This document shows positions 39,611 through 46,516 of a stretch of 64,000 nt of DNA, piece after piece. Source of the DNA: a virus; IMG/VR virus record IMGVR_UViG_3300037010_002261, positions 1-64,000 of that record; one strand, written 5' to 3'. The notes beneath the pieces are model-generated. The model was not told where the DNA came from. It ran no database searches and saw nothing but the letters and a program-made list of their open reading frames with translations. Numbering within the stretch: position 1 is the first letter of the stretch; every line of letters starts with the position of its first letter. Made by a program: the position numbers and the translations under genes.

Positions 39611-40047
39611 TCCGCCGCATCGGCTCCGTGGATGTGGGCTGGCCGCTTCGCCAAGCGGCCAACGAGATCAGGTACCTGAGCTACAAGGTCAACACGCCGA
39701 AGCGGTTTCAAACGCATCAGCTTCATAATCTTGCCGCTCAGCACCTGATGACGCACCTGAGCTACATCGCAGGCGTGCCGGTTGAGAAGCTCGACTTCGT
39801 CTACTTCTCAGTCTGCGCCGGCGCTGAGGAGCACGTTGACGAGCTCGACCTCGAGCGGTTCACGGACCGCACACTCGTTGTGCCCCTCATCCTGCCTAGC
39901 GGCGTCTCAACCATCACGGCCGACGGCGTCACGATGCAGGTAGAGCTTGACAAGGTCTACGAGTTCAACCATCAGCGGCCCCACCGCATGGACCTCGAGG
40001 ATACCCAATCCGGGTGCGTTGTGCTGATGGTAGCGGTGCTGAAATGA
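39607..40047 (+). CDS. 2OG/Fe(II) oxygenase- or cupin-like protein
   Basis: 146 aa. EEHVDELD gives an H-x-D; LVVPLILPSGV, MQVELDKVYEFNHQRPHRMD gives the distal His on a jelly-roll strand. A conserved Arg in place is unclear. Probably a small beta-barrel oxygenase related in plan to the 29626 protein; reaction unknown. Confidence 0.42.
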   Translation: MIRRIGSVDVGWPLRQAANEIRYLSYKVNTPKRFQTHQLHNLAAQHLMTHLSYIAGVPVEKLDFVYFSVCAGAEEHVDELDLERFTDRTLVVPLILPSGVSTITADGVTMQVELDKVYEFNHQRPHRMDLEDTQSGCVVLMVAVLK

Positions 40048-40319
40048 GCAAGAACAAGCTCCTGGAGCTTCAACAAACGTTCATCGACCGACTTGCGCTT
40101 GACTATGACGTGGTCCTGCGGGACAAGAAGCTGCACGTGATGCGGGGCACACGGATCATGATCCACGCTGTCTTCATGGAGACCGTGGATCAGGTGATGC
40201 TGGCGTTCTTCACCGGCAACCCGATCTTCTTCGTGTGGTCAGAGGATGGGCCTGCTTACATCGCCAAGATCGGCGTTGAGCGTTTGCACAAAGAGCTCGA
40301 CAAGAATCCGTGGAAGTAA
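40044..40319 (+). CDS. Hypothetical protein
   Basis: 91 aa, ATGA-coupled. KLLELQQTFIDRLALDYDVV then a beta-rich half. Similar in opening pattern to the 41189 protein (LLLAQQELVDKLDDSYDVRI), so the two are likely paralogues. Confidence 0.55.
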   Translation: MSKNKLLELQQTFIDRLALDYDVVLRDKKLHVMRGTRIMIHAVFMETVDQVMLAFFTGNPIFFVWSEDGPAYIAKIGVERLHKELDKNPWK

Positions 40320-40322
40320 ATA
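40316..40322 (+). promoter_or_regulatory. GTAAATA box before the tmRNA
   Basis: Late-type box overlapping the stop of the 40044 gene and lying directly upstream of the tmRNA acceptor piece. Confidence 0.4.
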
Positions 40323-40324
40323 AG

Positions 40325-40586
40325 AGCTGAACAGCGTAAACTGAAGGTAAGAAAAGCGGCGACACCCGGGTTCAATTCCCGGCACCTCCACCCAAGCACA
40401 TATCATGTGTTCTTCGGTGGGGGTGACTTGGCGATCGACCGACGCGTAGTATGACCATAGGCGCTCGATAGGTGACTGCCGTAAGCAGCGCAAAGCATTA
40501 CAAACGCAAACGACTCTGTCTACGCGATGGCGGCCTAATAAGCCTTCGGAGTTCGTAGCCGTACTTGGCAACAGAAACGGCTACAC
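40325..40586 (+). ncRNA. ssrA: Circularly permuted (two-piece type) tmRNA
   Basis: The tRNA-like 3' end comes first: T-arm CCGGG TTCAATT CCCGG (40366-40382), acceptor CACCTCC (40383-40389), A, CC. A short spacer with hairpin CACAT/ATGTG follows, then the mature 5' end GGGGGTG (40419-40425), which pairs perfectly with CACCTCC and forms a G3-U70 wobble, the alanine identity pair. Next comes TGGCGATCGACCGACG, like the tmRNA 5' consensus. The tag frame 40506-40538 reads ANDSVYAMAA then TAATAA. A stem CTGC-CGTAA-GCAG (PK1-like) precedes the tag, and GTAGCCGT/ACGGCTAC (40555-40584) closes it. Exact ends and helix P2 are not resolved. Known: rescues stalled ribosomes with SmpB;permuted genes give two RNA pieces. 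Confidence 0.9.
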
Positions 40587-41081
40587 CCCTTCAGGATATA
40601 CCCACGTCCTCTTACCGTCAACGACGGCAATTTTCCTGCCTGTAATTGTCTTAGACAATTTTTCAGCTGACTTGCGTCCATTTTCAGCTGCATTGGGATT
40701 CTTTACCCCTTTGTTCCAGGCAGGTTTCCCCGTGCCTTTCCCCTTTCGGCCTTCGCTGATAGCTTTACAATAGTCTTCAGACATTGTCTTGCCTGCATTC
40801 CATGGCAATTGACCTTTCTTGCGACCGACTTTCTGATTGTAGTACTTGGTATTGTACTCACAGTCCTTAATTCTGGCTAGTAGATCCCATTCTAGCTTTC
40901 GAATCTCTTCAATGTCGCTGATCTTAAGGATTCGACGCTTGAAGTCTTGAGGTCGATAGTGATATTCACCATTGAACCAACGCGACGATGAGGTGTAGCT
41001 GTCTGTCGGTACTCCTTCATGAGAGCCGATGTAGTACATGTTACGCAACGAGTCGCGCCAGAGATAGATGAAGCCTTGCAT
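40581..41081 (-). mobile_element. GIY-YIG homing endonuclease gene
   Basis: 166 aa CDS. MQGFIYLWRD...NMYYIGSHEG is the GIY-YIG motif, with the R and E of the core in FKRRILKISDIEEIRKLEWD. The C-terminal half has NUMOD3-like repeats (LPWNAGKTMSE, PAWNKGVKNPNA). AT-rich compared with neighbours. Its stop lies inside the closing hairpin of the tmRNA, so the element sits against that gene. Confidence 0.88.
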
Positions 41082-41153
41082 GAGTACTATGTATCCACTT
41101 AGGTGTAGCTGCCTAACGCGCGCCTTGGCCCGTTCTTTTTGCTGTAACCGATG

Positions 41154-41182
41154 TTTCTTTTTGGAATCGAAGTGGATATAAT
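41154..41182 (+). promoter_or_regulatory. Probable promoter with TATAAT
   Basis: TTTCTT (41154-41159), 17 bp, consensus TATAAT (41177-41182). The ATG of the next gene begins 7 bp later, so the transcript would start at or near the start codon. Confidence 0.5.
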
Positions 41183-41188
41183 GTGCTC

Positions 41189-41491
41189 ATGGACATTAAA
41201 CCGCTTCGGCCAATCTTGCTGCTAGCACAGCAAGAGCTGGTCGACAAGCTCGATGACTCGTACGATGTACGCATTGAGGCTGTCTCTGAACCGAAGGTGC
41301 CCACGCTTATCATCAGGCAACACCGAAGAGCCATCTTCAAGGTCTACCCGATGAAAGAAGGTCGCTTCCGGATCCTCGACATCGAGGAATCAAAGCGCTT
41401 GAAGGAGCAGGTGTTTACCTATGTCAATGGAAAGCACCTGATGGTTAACCTCCTGATGAGCCGAATCGAATATCAAAGTTATGCCTTCTAA
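41189..41491 (+). CDS. Hypothetical protein, possibly leaderless
   Basis: 100 aa from ATG 41189 (GTG 41183 is less likely because it overlaps the -10 boundary). RPILLLAQQELVDKLDDSYD then beta-rich segments; opening similar to the 40044 protein. TATAAT ends 6 bp before the ATG and no ribosome site is present. Confidence 0.55.
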   Translation: MDIKPLRPILLLAQQELVDKLDDSYDVRIEAVSEPKVPTLIIRQHRRAIFKVYPMKEGRFRILDIEESKRLKEQVFTYVNGKHLMVNLLMSRIEYQSYAF

Positions 41492-41559
41492 TAAATGCCA
41501 CGGCAGAACGGTATGTGGTAAAATGAATTTCGCCCCTCTTCAGGCCTAAAACCTGATGT

Positions 41560-41583
41560 CTCACCCAAAAGGTGAGTTGCTTT
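41560..41583 (+). terminator. Terminator-like hairpin
   Basis: CTCACC-CAAAA-GGTGAG followed by TTGCTTT. A second small hairpin CAGG-CCTAAAA-CCTG lies 20 nt upstream. Confidence 0.5.
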
Positions 41584-41598
41584 ACTCGAAGCTTGCAG

Positions 41599-41937
41599 AT
41601 GCACACCGAGTCATGCACACCATTTTCTTTTATCATCAACCAACTTACTGCTGCTGAGCAGGAGCGAACCTTAGAAAACATCGAACCGCCTAAACGTCAG
41701 CGCGGCCGCCCTGCAAAACCCGTTGAGGAACCCATCGCTCCCAACGCACATCGCCATCACCTGAGCGATGCCGACCCAGAGTGCTGCAAGCTAGGCAAGG
41801 ATGACCGGCGCAAGATCCGCCTCGAGTACGCCGATCTCATGCGCACAGGCATGACAACCCCCAACGCAATCCGCAAGCTGTTGCGCCGCTATGAGGTGAC
41901 CTACAAGGAAGCCTTTGACATCTGCAGGGCCGCATGA
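41599..41937 (+). CDS. Basic DNA-binding-like protein
   Basis: 112 aa from ATG 41599; the frame also has a GTG at 41572, inside the terminator stem, which I doubt. The middle holds PPKRQRGRPAKPVEEP, an AT-hook (R-G-R-P). The second half is helical (DLMRTGMTTPNAIRKLLRRY) and could be a helix-turn-helix. Start uncertain. Confidence 0.5.
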   Translation: MHTESCTPFSFIINQLTAAEQERTLENIEPPKRQRGRPAKPVEEPIAPNAHRHHLSDADPECCKLGKDDRRKIRLEYADLMRTGMTTPNAIRKLLRRYEVTYKEAFDICRAA

Positions 41938-41981
41938 GCTATAAGCCAGTGCTTCGCTTTAGCAAGAGCGGCTACCAATGA
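41934..41981 (+). CDS. Micro-ORF with ATGA overlaps on both sides
   Basis: 15 aa, MSYKPVLRFSKSGYQ. Its ATG overlaps the previous stop and its stop overlaps the next ATG. The double overlap suggests it is translated, at least as a coupling device. Confidence 0.3.
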   Translation: MSYKPVLRFSKSGYQ

Positions 41982-42196
41982 GACACGTTGTCTTACAAGC
42001 CGCAGGCGGCAGGTGGCACGCCGTCTACAAGCTAGCAGCTGGGTCTTATGGGAGCGTCGGTGACGCCCCGACCCAACGAGCCGCGCAGGAGCTAGCTGAT
42101 GAGGCCAACAAGGCTTATGCCGCAGAGATCAAGTTGATCATGCGGGACGCGAAGCTGCGGGGTCTAACCTTCATCGAGCCTTCAGCCGACATCTAG
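41978..42196 (+). CDS. Hypothetical protein
   Basis: 72 aa: LQAAGGRWHAVYKLAAGSYG then a helix AAQELADEANKAYAAEIKL. Unrecognised. Confidence 0.55.
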   Translation: MRHVVLQAAGGRWHAVYKLAAGSYGSVGDAPTQRAAQELADEANKAYAAEIKLIMRDAKLRGLTFIEPSADI

Positions 42197-42201
42197 GCTT
42201 T

Positions 42202-42208
42202 GTAAATA
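42202..42208 (+). promoter_or_regulatory. GTAAATA box
   Basis: TTTGTAAATAGGAGC: the box merges with the ribosome site of the 42214 gene and is not a stop codon of an upstream gene. Confidence 0.45.
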
Positions 42209-42213
42209 GGAGC

Positions 42214-42687
42214 ATGAAGCTCTCGCAAATCATTGAGTCTTATAAGTATGAGGCTCCAAGCCCTGACGCTAAAAGCGTTCAGGATGCTAAGCTTAGATTC
42301 AAAAAATTGATTGCAGCTGGAGTTCTCTATCATCAAACACGTAAAGAAAACGTTGAGTCAATCTTGGCTAACGGTTTCGTAAAGAACTCTTTCTTTAGCT
42401 TTAATAAAGTAAATCTGCTTAAGCATGAAGACTGGGTGACGCTTAGCGTGAAAGGCAGTGATGTCGCCGATGACATCCTTCCCGACCCCGAACACATGTA
42501 CGCTAGCCATTGGATTAGCGATCTAATGACCGTGAATGGCTGGTCTAGCATAGAATTTGAGCGCGTCATTACTGTCATTGACAAAGATATCTTGCCGTGG
42601 ATATTTTTTGGCATTCAAAAGAAAATATCTACTGGCTTTTGGCTAGTTTGCAGCAAGCCAATTGACCCCAAGCTTATTATCAAATGA
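42214..42687 (+). CDS. ADP-ribosyltransferase-like protein with virion leader
   Basis: 157 aa. Leader-like MKLSQIIESYKYEA, then from residue 38 GVLYHQTRKENVESILANGF, the R/H-x-T...I...G-F start seen in ART-fold enzymes (KptA, DarT, phage Alt-like). Later FSFNKVNLL and EFERVITVI could carry the strand and catalytic Glu, but no E-x-E is certain. AT-richer than neighbours. If injected like T4 Alt, it would modify host targets on entry (inference). Overlaps the next gene by ATGA. Confidence 0.5.
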   Translation: MKLSQIIESYKYEAPSPDAKSVQDAKLRFKKLIAAGVLYHQTRKENVESILANGFVKNSFFSFNKVNLLKHEDWVTLSVKGSDVADDILPDPEHMYASHWISDLMTVNGWSSIEFERVITVIDKDILPWIFFGIQKKISTGFWLVCSKPIDPKLIIK

Positions 42688-44474
42688 CTTTCAAGACCTT
42701 CCTCTCCGAAGCCCTCATCCTTGAAGGCGGCGCCGCTATCAAGGGCTCCCACCCGCTGACCCAAGCCGAGGCTCGGGAGATCGGCATGCAGGTCATCTGT
42801 GACCTCAAGGTCAAGCTTAACCTCCCGTCATCAGCTATCGCGCTTGTCGGCAGCGCCGGTTTGAAGGAGCCCGACCAGCTCTCAGGTGATATCGACGTCG
42901 CGGTGGAGGCTGATGTTACGCTCGTCAAAACCGCCGTAGAGCAGCTGGCTTTGAACGGCCAATTCCGCCACATGCCGGGCCTTAATGTCTACAGCTTTGC
43001 GCGGCTCCATGGGTCAAAGATAGCCCAAGTTGACATCATCCCTACAACGAACCTCAAGCTAGCGAAGTGGGCCTACTACAACGCCCCGAACGACCTGAAG
43101 CTAGGCTTGAAGGGCTCTCACCGCAATGAGCTGCTGTTTGCAATCGCGAAGTATGCGGAGTACAAGGTGACGGCCAGGGCGGCAGACGGCCAAGAGACGG
43201 CAAGGAGTAGGCTTGCATTCGATCTAAGCCGTGGGCTCTATAGGTCAACACAGGACAAGGCAGGAAAACGCGGGATCACGAAGTCCTTCAAGACCACGGG
43301 CAAGAGCCTGATCACCAGCGACCCTGACAAGATCTGCACCATCCTCTTCGGCTCAAGCGTGAGCGCGAAGCAGGTCATGACCTACGGCGACGCCTTCAAG
43401 CTAATGATGTCATCAAGCTTCCCGCACAAGGCACAGCTGAAGGAGATCCTGAAGCGAGCCGTTGAGGGCTTGGAAAGCAAGAAGCTGGTCGTACCTGCTG
43501 AGCTACGCCAGGCGTGTACAAGTAAGCTCAATGAAGCCAGCACGTTGCGGTCACGGGCTCTCTTGATCCAGCAGGCTATCGTTGACGCGCTGCCTAAGCA
43601 CAATGTCAAGATTGAAGATGGCGGCAAGGAGGTCGTCGTCTATGATCACCTCGGCGACAAGCTCTACGACGTAAGCATCGCGAACCTCTTGGGTGATGAT
43701 GCCGCTCTACCTCACTGGGTCGCGAACCTCTTGGGTGATGATGCCGCTCTACCTCACTGGGTCAAGCTACATGTTGCTTATGCGGAACGTACTGCGTTCT
43801 TGAAGATCATCACAGCGGCAGGCTTTAAGCGGAACCACGTTAACTACACGCAGGAGTACGAGCTTACTCTTGATGATCGACGGCTCATCGCAACGACTAA
43901 GCATCCGCTAACAATCTATGTGAGCACGCTTGACCGCTTCAGCGTTGAGCGAGTCCGAGTGCGTGACGTTGAGCAAACAAGAGAGGCCATCGCTTACTCT
44001 AAGACAGTCCACCTCGACGACAACGTGATCCAACGGACTATCGCCGACGGCCCTGTTGAGAAGATCTTTGAAGAGGTTGAATACAGCAAGCGCGTGATGC
44101 TTTCGCTTCAGCAGAAGTTCATCGGCTTTGAGACGCCTAGAGGCCGTGAGTTTGACGACGTCAAGATGAGTGGCGGCGTACTGCATGCATGCCTTAGATG
44201 CCAGCACTACAATTGGACATTCGGCGCATCGCACGTGCCGTACTCAGGCAACAGGGACAGGTTGAGGGTCACCTTGAAAGCCAGCGGCGGTGACTATGAC
44301 ACCGAATGCTCGTACATCATCCGCCGGGTGCCTAACGAAGAACGCATCCTGATGTTTGTTGACGGCGGCGCGCTCACCGACGGCGAGGACGAAGCTGTGT
44401 TTGATACTTGGGAGCAAGCTCTCAATAAGCTCATGTCAGAGCTAACTGCCATCTTCAGCGACCAAGACGAGTGA
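42684..44474 (+). CDS. Nucleotidyltransferase-fold protein with virion leader
   Basis: 596 aa. N-terminus MTFKTFLSEALILEGG is very like T4 internal-protein leaders (x-F-x-x-F-x-x-E-A) with a possible prohead-protease site after ILE. A Pol-beta-type NTase core follows: IALVGSAGLKEPDQLSGDID + VAVE (GS...DxD) near residue 52 and the third Asp in KIAQVDIIPT. Residues 340-596 are unrecognised. A 14-residue in-frame duplication (43680-43763) lies between. The substrate could be tRNA, protein or nucleotide; not decided. Confidence 0.6.
   Translation: MTFKTFLSEALILEGGAAIKGSHPLTQAEAREIGMQVICDLKVKLNLPSSAIALVGSAGLKEPDQLSGDIDVAVEADVTLVKTAVEQLALNGQFRHMPGLNVYSFARLHGSKIAQVDIIPTTNLKLAKWAYYNAPNDLKLGLKGSHRNELLFAIAKYAEYKVTARAADGQETARSRLAFDLSRGLYRSTQDKAGKRGITKSFKTTGKSLITSDPDKICTILFGSSVSAKQVMTYGDAFKLMMSSSFPHKAQLKEILKRAVEGLESKKLVVPAELRQACTSKLNEASTLRSRALLIQQAIVDALPKHNVKIEDGGKEVVVYDHLGDKLYDVSIANLLGDDAALPHWVANLLGDDAALPHWVKLHVAYAERTAFLKIITAAGFKRNHVNYTQEYELTLDDRRLIATTKHPLTIYVSTLDRFSVERVRVRDVEQTREAIAYSKTVHLDDNVIQRTIADGPVEKIFEEVEYSKRVMLSLQQKFIGFETPRGREFDDVKMSGGVLHACLRCQHYNWTFGASHVPYSGNRDRLRVTLKASGGDYDTECSYIIRRVPNEERILMFVDGGALTDGEDEAVFDTWEQALNKLMSELTAIFSDQDE
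43680..43763 (+). repeat. 42-bp exact tandem duplication inside the NTase gene
   Basis: Two identical 42-bp units (43680-43721, 43722-43763) starting GCGAACCTCTTGGGTGATGA and encoding ANLLGDDAALPHWV twice. The frame is kept. Perfect identity suggests a recent event or an assembly artefact. Confidence 0.9.
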
Positions 44475-45602
44475 TCAGAACTCGAGCAGGTCGAGCCTGA
44501 ACGGCGGTTCCGGCTTCATGTCCACGGTCTTGCCGTAGTCACCCGTTGGGATGTCATCGGCCGCAACACCCTGCTCCCGCAGCTTAAACGGCGTCAGGTC
44601 GTAGGTCACGTCCTTGCGCCGCTTCATCGCCTCAGGCTCCTTGAGGAACTTGTTGTAGACGCTGCACTGGCACAAACCTACCTCTAAGCTGTTGGCCGTA
44701 TAGAAGGTTTGGTCCTTCTTGAGAATCTTGCCGTCCCAGCCGTCCAAGTTTTGGAACTCAACCGGCACCTTGACATCAGGCATCAGAGTGTCTTGATGCT
44801 CAACGAGGAGGTTAATGAGCTTATTGGGATTCAGCTTGACGCCGGCGCTCTTCATCGGCTCAAACAGCCAGTCAAGCGTGGCGATCGCGCCGCCGCCAGC
44901 TGCGCAGAAGCTTTCTTCGTGCGAGTATGCGGCTTCCTTGAGGTTGGCGGCCATCATGACAGCGTTGCCGCCGAAGTACGGGCCTACACCTCGAGGCTCG
45001 CAGTAAGCCTTGTAAGCGTCTTCGAGGGTCTTCGCCTCGATGACCTTCTTCACCCAGCCGTTACGCTTGAGGTGAGCCATCCACTCGACGATGTCCAACG
45101 AGTCAGCCTTGCGGGCCGGGTCGTTGTACTTCTGCTTGCAGTAGTTGCGGCCTTCTGTCTGGATCGACGTGTGTAGCTCAGTCGTAGTCCAGATGGGATG
45201 CTTGTGCTTGCGGGCAAAGGCGATGTTGGCTCGCAGGGACTCGACGTAGTCCTGGTCATCGTAGACACGGTCAAAGTCTATGTGCGCCTTGGCTGTGTCG
45301 GTGATCCCGGTCAAGTAGGTCAGGATGTAGGTCGGGCCATACCAGTAAGACAACGACGCGTTGCAGACCTTGTCCTCGGGTGAGAGCTGGCTTGACGGAA
45401 CGCCGATGATGTCGCGCGCCAGCATCCGGCGGTCAGACGGCGCTAAGACCAGCGGCTGGAAGTACATAACGTCCGGCGAGAGGGCCGTGGTGTAGCTGTA
45501 GGTCTTGTTGTAGTGAGCCGCAAGACCTCGGACGTTCATCTGCTTGAGGAAGTAGCAGAACTGGTCCCAGCGGGAGCGGTCAAGGTAGTTGAGGACTGTC
45601 AT
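44475..45602 (-). CDS. DNA-hypermodification-type helical protein (AGPT/HMUDK_hel-like)
   Basis: 375 aa. Near residues 205-250 it has PRGVGPYFGGNAVMMAANLK ... FCAAGGGAIATLDWLF, matching the G-(I/V)-G-P-(F/Y)...GPGA..G...LF pattern I recall for the glycosylase-like alpha-glutamyl/putrescinyl-thymine pyrophosphorylase and hmdU-kinase helical families. The rest is helical with several conserved-looking Tyr and Trp. Inferred role: thymine hypermodification of phage DNA. It converges with the 42684 gene without any gap. Confidence 0.5.
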   Translation of the reverse strand: MTVLNYLDRSRWDQFCYFLKQMNVRGLAAHYNKTYSYTTALSPDVMYFQPLVLAPSDRRMLARDIIGVPSSQLSPEDKVCNASLSYWYGPTYILTYLTGITDTAKAHIDFDRVYDDQDYVESLRANIAFARKHKHPIWTTTELHTSIQTEGRNYCKQKYNDPARKADSLDIVEWMAHLKRNGWVKKVIEAKTLEDAYKAYCEPRGVGPYFGGNAVMMAANLKEAAYSHEESFCAAGGGAIATLDWLFEPMKSAGVKLNPNKLINLLVEHQDTLMPDVKVPVEFQNLDGWDGKILKKDQTFYTANSLEVGLCQCSVYNKFLKEPEAMKRRKDVTYDLTPFKLREQGVAADDIPTGDYGKTVDMKPEPPFRLDLLEF

Positions 45603-45829
45603 GGGTGCGGCTCAAATCCGTGTGCTTGCAGGTTGCCAACGCAAGACAGCAGCGTCGTCTTGCCGTCAAGGCGGCGCATGCCGTAGTAATAGTCATCCTT
45701 GCCGTGCACCAAGCCGTAGAGGACCCAGATGTAGCCGTCATCGTCGATGAACTTGGTGTCGAGCAGCGGTTCAACTTCGGCGACAATAGCGCGCCAGTTG
45801 CCTTTGCCTTTGCAAATGCAGTCAGTCAT
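45599..45829 (-). CDS. Hypothetical protein
   Basis: 76 aa: CICKGKGNWRAIVAEVEPLL then IWVLYGLVHGKDDYYYGMRR. ATGA overlap with the 45602 start. A CTAAATA box 5 nt upstream also contains the stop of the previous gene. Unrecognised. Confidence 0.55.
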   Translation of the reverse strand: MTDCICKGKGNWRAIVAEVEPLLDTKFIDDDGYIWVLYGLVHGKDDYYYGMRRLDGKTTLLSCVGNLQAHGFEPHP

Positions 45830-45836
45830 TGGCTAT

Positions 45837-46286
45837 TTAGGGTAGCGGCCGGCGGTAGGCGGTGAGGGTGTCAATGACCGTCTTCCAGTCGGTCTCGGCG
45901 TCAAAGCCAGCCTTGTCATCTAGCAGGACGTTGAAGTAGAACTTCTGGTTAAAGCTTGCGTACTCGGTCTCACCGCACTCGGGATTGCAGTTGAGGTAGA
46001 CGCAGTCCTGCTCCTTGGGAGAGAAGATGTCCTTGAAGATGTGGTCCTTGTGCCGCTGCATGTCTTCTGGGCTGAGGGAGGACCAAAGGATGATCCGTGA
46101 CTCAGGGAAGCTGAGGATCAGCTTCAAGCTTTCAATCACCAGCGGGTAGTGAACGCCCAGGACCTTGCTGTCATATGACGGCACGAGGATGGTCTCGTGG
46201 ATGTCAATCGCCCAGTAGATGCGGTCCCACTTACGAGCTGCAGCTTTCTTGTAAGCCAGCTTGATAACGTTGGTCAGCGATTTCAT
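45837..46286 (-). CDS. HAD-like phosphatase
   Basis: 149 aa from ATG 46286. WAIDIHETILVPS (motif I, D-x-H-x-T/S), RIILWSSLSPED (motif II) and VLLDDKAGFDAETDWK (motif IV). The second Asp of motif I is replaced by His, as in some phage HAD proteins. Position in the DNA-modification-like cluster suggests a nucleotide substrate; unproven. Confidence 0.6.
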   Translation of the reverse strand: MKSLTNVIKLAYKKAAARKWDRIYWAIDIHETILVPSYDSKVLGVHYPLVIESLKLILSFPESRIILWSSLSPEDMQRHKDHIFKDIFSPKEQDCVYLNCNPECGETEYASFNQKFYFNVLLDDKAGFDAETDWKTVIDTLTAYRRPLP

Positions 46287-46287
46287 G

Positions 46288-46515
46288 TTAGAAGGGATAG
46301 GGCGGCCGTTTCGCAGCGCGCGCAATCATGGCAGGAGTCGGGTTGAGCACTGGGTTGAAGGTTTCGAACTTCATGCTGTGCATGTCAACCGAGGTGACGG
46401 TGCCGTCCTCGAGCTCGATGATGGTGCCAAAGCCCATGAAGGCAGCGCGAAAAGGTGATTCTCACGGCTGCCCCTTGCGAGGCAGGAAGACGATGACCAC
46501 ACGTTGTTCAGCCAT
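46288..46515 (-). pseudogene. Small protein gene with an in-frame TGA
   Basis: From ATG 46515 the frame reads MAEQRVVIVFLPRKGQP, TGA (46464-46462), then ESPFRAAFMGFGTIIELEDG and on to TAA at 46290-46288. Both sides have sensible composition and the codon before E would suit Trp (TGG to TGA). Alternatives: readthrough, a nonsense mutation, or two products of which the second starts at ATG 46437 (49 aa). Confidence 0.5.
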
Positions 46516-46516
46516 G

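Noticed and set aside
40340-40395. Isolated tRNA 3' fragment
   Set aside because: It first looked like a truncated tRNA, but its acceptor pairs with 40419-40425 and it belongs to the permuted tmRNA.
41572-41598. GTG start for the AT-hook protein
   Set aside because: It lies inside the terminator hairpin; ATG 41599 is more credible although still unsure.
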